From: Opitutia bacterium
GTDB lineage: Bacteria; Verrucomicrobiota; Verrucomicrobiia; Opitutales; Seribacteraceae
Direction: 5' to 3'
Length of the DNA: 7,110 nt
Assembly: GCA_002692605.1 (NCBI GenBank)
Contig: NZLE01000004.1
Coordinates: 1-7,110, forward strand
The translations under genes were made by a program, and so were the position numbers. Shown here in pieces: positions 1 to 5,926 of this stretch (the stretch's first letter is position 1; every line of letters starts with the position of its first letter). The notes below the pieces were generated by a model. It was not told the origin of the DNA and made no database searches. It saw only the letters and a program-made list of their open reading frames with translations.

Positions 1-74
1 CGAATGCGCTGGTTTGCTAAACCGGTGAAGGGCTAATCGTCCTTCCACGGGTTCGAATCCCGTTCTCTCCGCCA
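1..74 (+). tRNA. tRNA-Ser (anticodon GCU), 5' end cut off by the window edge
   Basis: The visible part folds as the 3' three quarters of a serine tRNA. The anticodon stem is 9-13 paired with 21-25, and its seven-base loop TTGCTAA holds anticodon GCT at 16-18, which reads AGC/AGU codons. The long class II variable arm typical of tRNA-Ser pairs 27-31 with 41-45. The T stem is 47-51 with 59-63 around loop TTCGAAT. The 3' acceptor strand is TCTCTCC (64-70), followed by discriminator G71 and an encoded CCA at 72-74. The acceptor 5' strand and most of the D arm, about 20 bases, lie upstream of the window. The anticodon together with the long variable arm makes the identity secure. Confidence 0.95.
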
Positions 75-94
75 TTTGTTTTCGACCCACCGGC

Positions 95-113
95 CCTTCA
101 CTTTTATTGAAGG
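95..113 (+). terminator. small hairpin just after tRNA-Ser; possible weak terminator or processing element
   Basis: CCTTCA (95-100) pairs perfectly with TGAAGG (108-113) around a seven-base loop, 21 bases after the tRNA CCA end. There is no U tract on either strand, so this is not a canonical intrinsic terminator. It may be a weak or factor-assisted stop for the tRNA transcript, or may mark the end left after 3' trimming. Confidence 0.3.
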
Positions 114-142
114 TTCGAAATGATATTCGCGTGGCTTTTCTT

Positions 143-172
143 TTGCCAATCCTTGGGAAGCTCTTTTAGAAT
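143..172 (+). promoter_or_regulatory. candidate sigma70-type promoter for the BamE-like lipoprotein gene
   Basis: TTGCCA (143-148) and TAGAAT (167-172) are separated by 18 bases and resemble -35 and -10 hexamers. A transcript would start near 179, about 30 bases before the ATG at 212. No other pair in the 137-base gap looked better. The call rests on consensus resemblance only, and the sigma-factor preferences of this organism are unknown. Confidence 0.3.
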
Positions 173-211
173 TCCCGGAAGTACGAAACGATTTCCCAAC
201 TCCAGTTTTTC

Positions 212-694
212 ATGCAACGCACCTTCACCCATCCTCACGCCGGGCGCTTTGCCTTGGCATTCCTCCTCCTCGCAGTTTCCTCCTGTCAGCAAACTCGTTA
301 TGAGGTGGTGGGGCAGAGCCGGTCGCAATCACCTGCAGTCGCTCAGGACGAAGAGGAGTTTCAAAAAAACGCAATCATTCTGAGGAAAAGCAACTTGGAA
401 GCGTTGGCGGTGGGGAGCAATCGGATCGAGATCGAGGAGTTGATGGGTCCGCCCGAGGGAAGAAGTTTGGATGGAGGGAATGGTTATCTTTGGGATTACC
501 GCCGCGCGGTTTTTGATGAGGCAACCGATAAGGTTTACAGGTGGAGCCTGGTGTCCTTCAAGTTTCTCAAGGGACGATGCGCTTACGTCAGAGTTCGTCT
601 CGAGGATCCGCCGATCCAACTTTTGGAGTTGGAAATCCAAGACAAGGCAACTGCCGAACCTGCTCCTTCAAACAGCAGTCCGACACTTCAGTGA
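212..694 (+). CDS. small outer-membrane-type lipoprotein with a BamE/SmpA-like motif
   Basis: The 160-residue product begins with a basic, His-containing N-tail, a hydrophobic stretch (about residues 13-22) and a lipobox V-S-S-C with the lipidated cysteine at 25. This fits export and lipid anchoring. Residues about 62-98 read LAVGSNRIEIEELMGPPEG and, a little later, WDYR. That follows the BamE/SmpA/OmlA pattern of a Gly turn, a helix with acidic and hydrophobic residues, a (L/M)G-x-P turn and then a W-x-Y strand. BamE belongs to the beta-barrel assembly machinery, but small BamE-like folds occur in many unrelated lipoproteins, so a BAM role is not established here. The C-terminal tail from about 145 is Ala/Pro/Ser-rich and probably disordered. 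The start at 212 places a positively charged segment before the hydrophobic core; no clear Shine-Dalgarno sequence precedes it. The gene stands alone between tRNA-Ser and a convergent gene. Confidence 0.8.
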   Translation: MQRTFTHPHAGRFALAFLLLAVSSCQQTRYEVVGQSRSQSPAVAQDEEEFQKNAIILRKSNLEALAVGSNRIEIEELMGPPEGRSLDGGNGYLWDYRRAVFDEATDKVYRWSLVSFKFLKGRCAYVRVRLEDPPIQLLELEIQDKATAEPAPSNSSPTLQ

Positions 695-697
695 GGG

Positions 698-728
698 TAA
701 GTTCCGTTTCCCCAAACGAAATTACTTA
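698..728. terminator. imperfect hairpin between convergent genes; possible bidirectional stop
   Basis: The core CGTTT (705-709) and AAACG (714-718) pair around a CCCC loop. An outer arm pairs TAAGT (698-702) with ACTTA (724-728), separated from the core by an uneven internal loop. It starts just after the stop of the + strand lipoprotein gene and includes the stop codon of the - strand gene, where a shared terminator would be expected. It lacks a U tract in either direction, so support is weak. Confidence 0.3.
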
Positions 729-1220
729 GGGAAGGCGGACAATCGAGATCCCGCTGTTCTTGGAATTGATCTCGATCTTCTTGTTGTCGGAATCGAGAAT
801 GTCGGCCTTGTCGGAAGAGGAAAGGGTGACGGTCAGCGAACCGGCCTGATTGATGGGAAACTGATCGCCGGCTTGCAATTTTCTCCAATCCACTTCGTTC
901 CCAAATTGATCCTGAACCAAGACCCAAAGGTTTCCCTTGGCCTTGACCATATACCTTGCTGAAACCGCTGGAGTTATGGACTCTTGGACTTGGGGAGCGT
1001 AACTTGGCGGGGGGGTGTAAGGGGCGGTGGGCGCATAGGCGCCGCCGGACGGATAGGGCGCGGCTACGTCGGATCCGGGATTTTGGGAAGGCATGGGAAA
1101 ACCGGGATAGGGGGGCGGGGCATCGGGTAAGGTGGATCCTGCCCCTCCTCCGCAACTGCAAAAAAGAAGCGTTGCCGAAATCCAAATTGAATTCAGTAGG
1201 CAAGATTTTTCTTTGGTCAT
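726..1220 (-). CDS. proline-rich putative lipoprotein with a RodZ C-terminal-like (DUF4115-like) domain
   Basis: The 164-residue product has a basic N-terminus (MTKEK), a hydrophobic segment (about 8-21) and the sequence F-C-S-C with Cys23 as the likely lipidated residue. Phe at -3 makes this a non-ideal lipobox. A Gly-rich turn leads into a low-complexity Pro/Tyr/Ala linker (about 31-78). Residues about 89-164 form a compact beta domain with the pattern NLWVLVQDQFGNEVDW, then L-x-A-G-D, then a run of beta strands. This resembles the DUF4115 domain at the C-terminus of the cell-shape protein RodZ, which also has a W-hydrophobic-x-D-x-x-G start and an L-x-x-G turn. There is no helix-turn-helix and no transmembrane helix of RodZ type, so this is a stand-alone exported domain on a flexible stalk rather than RodZ. 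The role is unknown. The gene follows the three-gene unit on the same strand after 117 bases and probably has its own promoter. Confidence 0.75.
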   Translation of the reverse strand: MTKEKSCLLNSIWISATLLFCSCGGGAGSTLPDAPPPYPGFPMPSQNPGSDVAAPYPSGGAYAPTAPYTPPPSYAPQVQESITPAVSARYMVKAKGNLWVLVQDQFGNEVDWRKLQAGDQFPINQAGSLTVTLSSSDKADILDSDNKKIEINSKNSGISIVRLP

Positions 1221-1287
1221 GTTGAAGATTTGCGTTTTACACTTAGGGTGACTCCCAAACTTATTAGAAACTTAGAGGCACAGATCA

Positions 1288-1302
1288 ACGTAAATTTTAC
1301 GT
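1288..1302. promoter_or_regulatory. perfect 15-base palindrome next to a TTGACA box; candidate operator
   Basis: ACGTAAA and TTTACGT form a perfect inverted repeat around one central base, in the 117-base gap upstream of the - strand proline-rich lipoprotein gene (start codon about 68 bases away). On the - strand a perfect -35-like TTGACA (1307-1302) directly abuts it, so the palindrome would fill the spacer, a classic repressor position. No convincing -10 hexamer lies 16-18 bases from that box, so the promoter itself is not proven. The single-base centre and missing U tract argue against an RNA terminator. Confidence 0.4.
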
Positions 1303-1337
1303 GTCAAAGAGGCTAAGAAGTTGCAAGTACGATGAGA

Positions 1338-4300
1338 TCAAGGTGTTTTTCCATGGATCGCTTTTTTGAAATACCCGGAGGAGGGAATGGTTTCCTCTTG
1401 CTTGCTGGGATAAACGAGGAGATGGCCCGAACTTAACTTTCCGACAACATACCTTCCACAAGGAGTGAATGCGCAACTTTCGTAGGGTGAGGAAAGTTTC
1501 TCTCCCAGAATGGAAAAACAGGTTTCCGAGCCATTTCTCCAAAGCCGCAGAGCTCCGTCTAGGCAGGTGAGCGTCCATTTGTCATCGGGCGACCGCACGA
1601 TTTTGGATTTTCCGGTATCCGGGAATTGCTTGACGAATTTTGAAAATGGCAAGATGGGCTCGAGTTTTTCCTTGGCTAGGGCGAAATAGTAATCTTCGGA
1701 GGTTTTCCGTTCTCCGTCTTCATGAATGACGTAGAGGTTTTCGGAAACCGGAAAACTTTTGACGAAACATTGTCCCGAGTCAGTACTGACCAAAATTTCG
1801 TCGCCAGCCGGAGAAAGGCAAAAGTCATTCACCCTTCGCAATTGCAGATTGACGGACTTGTAAAAGATTTTGGCGGAAGGAGCGAAGAAAGCGATCATGC
1901 CGTTGGCGGATAAACAGACTACGGATTCTCCGTTCGGGTGCCAAGATGCTTTGATCCATTCGCCCTTGGCATTCTCAATCAGAGTTTTTTCCTCTCCGGT
2001 CTTGAGGTCATGAACGGAAATGGGATTGTGTGGGGCAAAGCACAAGATCCGCATGCCATCGGGGGAGAATTCGATATGCTCCGCAACCCTGCGCTTTTTG
2101 GACCACCGTTCGGAGCCATCTTCCAGGGAATGACATTTCAGGAAGCCGTCCAATGCCGAGGAAACCATGCGGGTTCCGTTGCGGTCGACGCTTAGGGCCG
2201 TGATCTCATGGGCATGACCGCGCCATTTTCGGAGCGATTCTTTTTGGGATTCCTTTGCCATGAAAAGAGTTCCATCCTTACATCCTCCTGCGATGATTCC
2301 GTCTTTCGTGACCCGGAGGTGAAGAATGCTGGCGTTGAAGTCGTGAAGTGTGCGTGTCTTTTCTCCGAGCCAATCGGTTTGCTTGAGTTGTCCCGAAGGA
2401 CTGCCGTAGATGAGTTGATTGGTCTTGGGTGATTTCCGAAGTTGGGAGGAACTTGGCAAACCCGGACTGCCCATGACGAAGGACCCTGCGGAAATTCGAA
2501 CTAAGGAAAGGGTTTTGACCCCCTTGAAATAGGAAGCTTTCGGCTCTACGAAAGGTTGGGGCTTGGGATCGGACAAGATTGGCCCAAGGGCGACCCGAAA
2601 ACCGGTATCCGAATTTTTCGAGGAACGAGGTCGTCCTTGACGAACCGCGGAACGACATTGATCGAACTTCACCTTGAAGGATCCTCCTTTGCTGACTTTA
2701 AAGGCTCCCAATTGTTCAAGTGGGTCCAGTAAGCCAACTCTCGGTCCATTCCCATGACCAGTGCCTGGTTGAATCGAGTCCAAGCACCATTCCCAAACGT
2801 TTCCATGCATATCGAACAGGCCCGATCCGTTGGGTTTCTTTTGGGCAACCGGATTAGACCGGTTTTCGGAATTGTCCTTGTACCAACCAAGCTTATTCAA
2901 CTGGTTCTGGTAATCCTCCGCCCGAATCAGAGTCGTTTCGGATCGCGCTCCATAGGGCCCGTCGATTGCTCCTTTGCAGGCAAATTCCCATTCCGCTTCG
3001 GTGGGCAATCTCCACTCGTAGCCAGGAGGCGGGGGATGCTTTTCGTTAAGTTTGCCGCAAAAGAGAATGGCATCTTCCCAGCTTGCGGTGACGGGAAGGT
3101 TCTCTCCTTTTCGTACGCTCGGGTTCTGACCGGTGAGATTTTCGAATTGAGCCTGGGTCACTTCCGTGTTTCCCAGCCAATACGGACGGGTGATGGATAC
3201 ACTCTTCCTGAATTCGTTTCGGCCTCTTCCCCATTCCTGCCAATGGCCCCCTCTGGGATCCGTTTCAAAGGTGGCGATCGGGTCTTTGCCGTCCCACAGG
3301 GTGAAGGTGCCGTCGTTGGTATGGGTAATGATTTCATTGGGCTCGCCCAAGTAGGAGGCGTTCAGGAGTTTGGCTTCGAGTATTTGGTCCGGACTGAAGC
3401 TGAGAAGCTCTTGGGATTGGTAGCTTTTCGCCAAGAGTTCCAACCTCGACCAATACCACCCTCGTTGCCTTGGTTCCGCTTCGGAAAGAATCCTCAGGGC
3501 GTTTTCGGGCTTCTGCATTTTCAATGCTCTTCGGGCTTCCTTGAGTTGAGCCAAATATTTCCGGTTTCGCTTCACCAGCAGATTTCCCTGAAGGGACTTG
3601 ATGAATTGGAGCGGCATGGCGAATTCGCCGAAGGATGGATGTTGGCCGCTCAGTTGGTTGCCTGTTACGGAAAAAAGTTCGAAACTAAGCTTGCCCATGG
3701 ACTGGTGAAGAAGGATCTGCTCGGTGGGTTCGATGGAACTTGCTTGGGCAACGGTGGGAAAGAGCATGGACCGCACGCGGTCCCTCCCTACCTGAAAGGT
3801 CCCCTGCGCGGATTCCAGGGTAAGCAAATCGCTGGTTGCCGAGCTTCCTTTCAAGAAAGTGGAATCCCCGTTCACAAAGGTAATGAAGGACCGGTTGGCA
3901 TCCTCGATGGGAACGCTTTTGGATTTGGGAAAGGAATCACCGGCCCAGCCGGTAATGCTCAATTCCTTAAGCCTCAAATAGGAATTGCCTCCTTGGTTAA
4001 CGAAAAGAATGCCGTTTTCCGTGGGCATGAAGTCCTTGTTGGAATCTTTCCATCGGGCGACCTCGCGACCATTGAAGGCAACCACGAATTCCTTTTCCGG
4101 TCGAAGGGCGTGAACCGAGAAGGAACCTTTCTTGATGCCCATCATTTCCGGGATGATCTTCGAGCCGATGGTTTCCCGCATGAGTTTTCCGTTGAGAAGT
4201 TTGTTGGCTTGTAGGCTGATTCGGTTGTTGGAAAAGGAGAGATGATACCCGACGTTTCCATAGTTCCCTCCGTCCGAATCGGAAAAGAAGCGGATCGCGA

Positions 4301-4937
4301 GGTAGAAGGACTTTTCCCATTCCGCATGGAAGCGAACGCCAATCACCTCTTTCTCGGCAAGGGTGGTGCCCGCTCCTCCGGAAAAGACCGACACAAGGTC
4401 ACCGAGGTCTTCCCGCCAAGCCTTGCTGTTGCTGGTTTTCCATCCCTTGAGACCCTGAGAGCAATCGTACAGGATTTCGAAGCTGGGGGGTAGAAAATCA
4501 ATCCGCCGAATGCCAGCCAAGGGAAACTCCAAGTGTTCGGAGAAAACGGAGGACAGAATGATCCTTTCCCGATCCATTCGTATCAGGTTGCCACGGAGGA
4601 AATCTCCGTTGATCAGATGGAGTTGGGTTAGTTGAGCCTGGTCGAAATCGACGGGTTGTCCCCTTTTGAAGAAAACCGAATCCACGCCCGAATAGTCAAA
4701 GGGCAGCGGGGCGGGCGAAGAGGCATGCTTCCATCGTAAAATACCCTTTTCGTCCATCGAAATCAGGTTTCCCTTCAAGTTCGACCCGTCGAAGAAATTG
4801 ATGGTTTCGACTCCAATCGAAGAGTTCTCTCCTTGATCCGACCCGTTTGATTCGATGATCGGGAGATTCCTAGGTTCACCTTTCGCAACGGACAGTAGCG
4901 CTACAAGGAGAGAGGGTAAGAGAGAAAACTTCTTCAT
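1338..4937 (-). CDS. large secreted multidomain protein: beta repeats, LamG-like domain, SUMF1 (FGE-like) domain and WD40 propeller
   Basis: The 1199-residue product begins with a signal peptide (about 1-20, cleavage near A-K-G). Four short beta repeats with an (N/D)G-x-x-L-x-G core follow at about 42-92, 101-150, 350-394 and 407-450; the last two are more divergent. The first and second pairs flank a beta-rich LamG/jelly-roll-like region (about 154-332). A helical segment (452-512, ending RGWYWSRLELLAKS) resembles the segment that precedes WD40 blades in many planctomycete-type proteins. One WD40 blade follows at about 519-556 (NDGTFTLWD). A SUMF1 region occupies 564-836, with WLGNTEVTQ, RLPTEAEWEFACKG, GLFDMHGNVWEWC, KGGSF and DTGFRVALG. 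WD40-like blades continue from about 838 to 1180. The aligned first FGE cysteine is Val756 and only Cys761 remains, so formylglycine-generating activity is unlikely. The start overlaps the upstream stop as ATGA. The domain families are confident; the biological role is not known. Confidence 0.85.
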   Translation of the reverse strand: MKKFSLLPSLLVALLSVAKGEPRNLPIIESNGSDQGENSSIGVETINFFDGSNLKGNLISMDEKGILRWKHASSPAPLPFDYSGVDSVFFKRGQPVDFDQAQLTQLHLINGDFLRGNLIRMDRERIILSSVFSEHLEFPLAGIRRIDFLPPSFEILYDCSQGLKGWKTSNSKAWREDLGDLVSVFSGGAGTTLAEKEVIGVRFHAEWEKSFYLAIRFFSDSDGGNYGNVGYHLSFSNNRISLQANKLLNGKLMRETIGSKIIPEMMGIKKGSFSVHALRPEKEFVVAFNGREVARWKDSNKDFMPTENGILFVNQGGNSYLRLKELSITGWAGDSFPKSKSVPIEDANRSFITFVNGDSTFLKGSSATSDLLTLESAQGTFQVGRDRVRSMLFPTVAQASSIEPTEQILLHQSMGKLSFELFSVTGNQLSGQHPSFGEFAMPLQFIKSLQGNLLVKRNRKYLAQLKEARRALKMQKPENALRILSEAEPRQRGWYWSRLELLAKSYQSQELLSFSPDQILEAKLLNASYLGEPNEIITHTNDGTFTLWDGKDPIATFETDPRGGHWQEWGRGRNEFRKSVSITRPYWLGNTEVTQAQFENLTGQNPSVRKGENLPVTASWEDAILFCGKLNEKHPPPPGYEWRLPTEAEWEFACKGAIDGPYGARSETTLIRAEDYQNQLNKLGWYKDNSENRSNPVAQKKPNGSGLFDMHGNVWEWCLDSIQPGTGHGNGPRVGLLDPLEQLGAFKVSKGGSFKVKFDQCRSAVRQGRPRSSKNSDTGFRVALGPILSDPKPQPFVEPKASYFKGVKTLSLVRISAGSFVMGSPGLPSSSQLRKSPKTNQLIYGSPSGQLKQTDWLGEKTRTLHDFNASILHLRVTKDGIIAGGCKDGTLFMAKESQKESLRKWRGHAHEITALSVDRNGTRMVSSALDGFLKCHSLEDGSERWSKKRRVAEHIEFSPDGMRILCFAPHNPISVHDLKTGEEKTLIENAKGEWIKASWHPNGESVVCLSANGMIAFFAPSAKIFYKSVNLQLRRVNDFCLSPAGDEILVSTDSGQCFVKSFPVSENLYVIHEDGERKTSEDYYFALAKEKLEPILPFSKFVKQFPDTGKSKIVRSPDDKWTLTCLDGALRLWRNGSETCFSILGEKLSSPYESCAFTPCGRYVVGKLSSGHLLVYPSKQEETIPSSGYFKKAIHGKTP
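2430..3248 (-). other. SUMF1/FGE-like domain with apparent circular permutation, inserted in the WD40 propeller
   Basis: This encodes residues about 564-836 of the large protein. The body of the domain comes first, from WLGNTEVTQ (587-595) to DTGFRVALG (777-785). A 27-residue Pro/Lys-containing linker follows. Then comes the motif RISAGSFVMGSP (814-825), which in the SUMF1 family is the first strand of the domain. WD40-like sequence precedes the region (to about 556) and resumes after it (about 838). The boundaries are uncertain by roughly 20 residues. The total length, about 273 residues, suits one complete SUMF1 domain rather than one and a fraction. Confidence 0.6.
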
Positions 4938-5926
4938 CTTTCGTATATGGGGAGGTACCGGTAATTCAAGGCCATGGAGAGCAAAGCGGAGGAGGTGGCA
5001 AAGACGTTCCCGTAATTCCCATTCCAGGAGCCGTTTTCCAACTGAGAGTTTTGCAAACGCCGAACGTTCTCAAGGTTCCAGGAGTTCCAATCCCCGGGGG
5101 AAACGCGGAACATCGCCTGGGAGGTGTAGTACAAGCTGTAGAACTTGTGGCCCCGGTCTCCGAATTTGGCGTTTTGACGCAGATAGTCGACGGATTTTTC
5201 GTAGGCTTCGCTCTTGGTTTCACCGGCAAGGGACAAAACCAAAGAACCGATTGCAGTTCGTGGAAGGTTGGCTCCCGAGTTCGTTTGGTACCCGAACCCA
5301 CCGTTGTTGTCCTGACAGGAGAGAAGGAAGGCCTTGCCTTTCTCGAAAGCTTCGTCCGGAACTTGGATTCCCGCGTTCCTGGCGGCGAAGAGAGCGACCA
5401 TCTGAGCCCCGCTTACGGTTGTGTCCGCATCTTTGCTCTCGGGGCTGTATCGCCATCCTCCCTTGGGATTTCTTTTCTGAGAGGCGAGGATCAGTTGGGT
5501 CGCCTTACGCAGGGCCGGACCGATTCTCCGGTCATTGGTCATCCCGTAAAACTCAGCTAAGGCGAGGGTGGCAAAACCATGGTTGTACATGGAGCTTCCG
5601 ATATATCCTGTTTCCTCGTTTTGCTTTTTTATAATGGCATCGACAGAACGGGAGATGGCTCCTGAGTAGGGTCCGAATTCCGGGTCGTCTCCACGCGAAA
5701 GAAAAGCGAGAATGGCCATACCCATGACTCCGGGTTCCGATCCATAGGAGGAGTCCCTCCATCCTCCGGCGTCTTCCTGCCTGCTTTGCAAAAAGTTCAA
5801 CCCCCTCAGATACGAATCGTCCAAGGCGCGGACAAAGCCGTCGTCCCGTTGTTCGAACAACTCTTGACCCTTCGACCCAACTACAAGGAAAAAGTAAAAC
5901 AAGAAGAACCAAAAGGGGATTCTCAT
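4934..5926 (-). CDS. periplasmic prenyltransferase/squalene-oxidase-type repeat protein (alpha/alpha toroid)
   Basis: The 330-residue product has an aromatic-rich signal peptide (about 1-20). At least five helical repeats with QW-like turns follow: SRQEDAGGWRDS (48-59), KKQNEETGYIG (100-110), SQKRNPKGGWRYS (149-161), SCQDNNGGFGY (203-213) and NSQLENGSWNGNYG (293-306). Q-x(3-6)-G-(G/S)-(W/F/Y) is the signature of the terpenoid-cyclase/protein-prenyltransferase superfamily, whose repeats form an alpha/alpha toroid. DADTTVSG (166-173) lies where class II cyclases carry DxDD(T/S)A but lacks the full Asp set. At 330 residues the protein is about half the length of a squalene-hopene cyclase. It is therefore better seen as a secreted binding or scaffold toroid than as an enzyme. 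It overlaps both neighbours by 4 bases (ATGA), so it is the middle gene of a coupled unit. The superfamily assignment is firm; the function is unknown. Confidence 0.85.
   Translation of the reverse strand: MRIPFWFFLFYFFLVVGSKGQELFEQRDDGFVRALDDSYLRGLNFLQSRQEDAGGWRDSSYGSEPGVMGMAILAFLSRGDDPEFGPYSGAISRSVDAIIKKQNEETGYIGSSMYNHGFATLALAEFYGMTNDRRIGPALRKATQLILASQKRNPKGGWRYSPESKDADTTVSGAQMVALFAARNAGIQVPDEAFEKGKAFLLSCQDNNGGFGYQTNSGANLPRTAIGSLVLSLAGETKSEAYEKSVDYLRQNAKFGDRGHKFYSLYYTSQAMFRVSPGDWNSWNLENVRRLQNSQLENGSWNGNYGNVFATSSALLSMALNYRYLPIYER

Noticed and set aside
1241..1275. Two ACTTAG hexamers 29 bases apart, and an ACTTAGGG shared with 724-731.
   Set aside because: They are short, imperfectly extended and without symmetry or helical phasing support, so chance is sufficient.
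2278..2658. Possible frameshift or broken gene at the displaced SUMF1 motif, because an alternative - strand frame overlaps it.
   Set aside because: The main frame is continuous through the region with recognisable sequence on both sides, and the alternative frame has no family motif. The unusual order is within one intact reading frame.
2754..4214. A 486-codon open frame on the + strand.
   Set aside because: It lies fully antisense to the large SUMF1/WD40 gene, whose frame carries recognisable domains throughout. The antisense translation has no recognisable motif or signal peptide, so it is a composition shadow.
4855..5634. A 259-codon open frame on the + strand.
   Set aside because: Its translation is dominated by Arg and Ser, typical of an antisense shadow, and it crosses the junction of two well-supported - strand genes.
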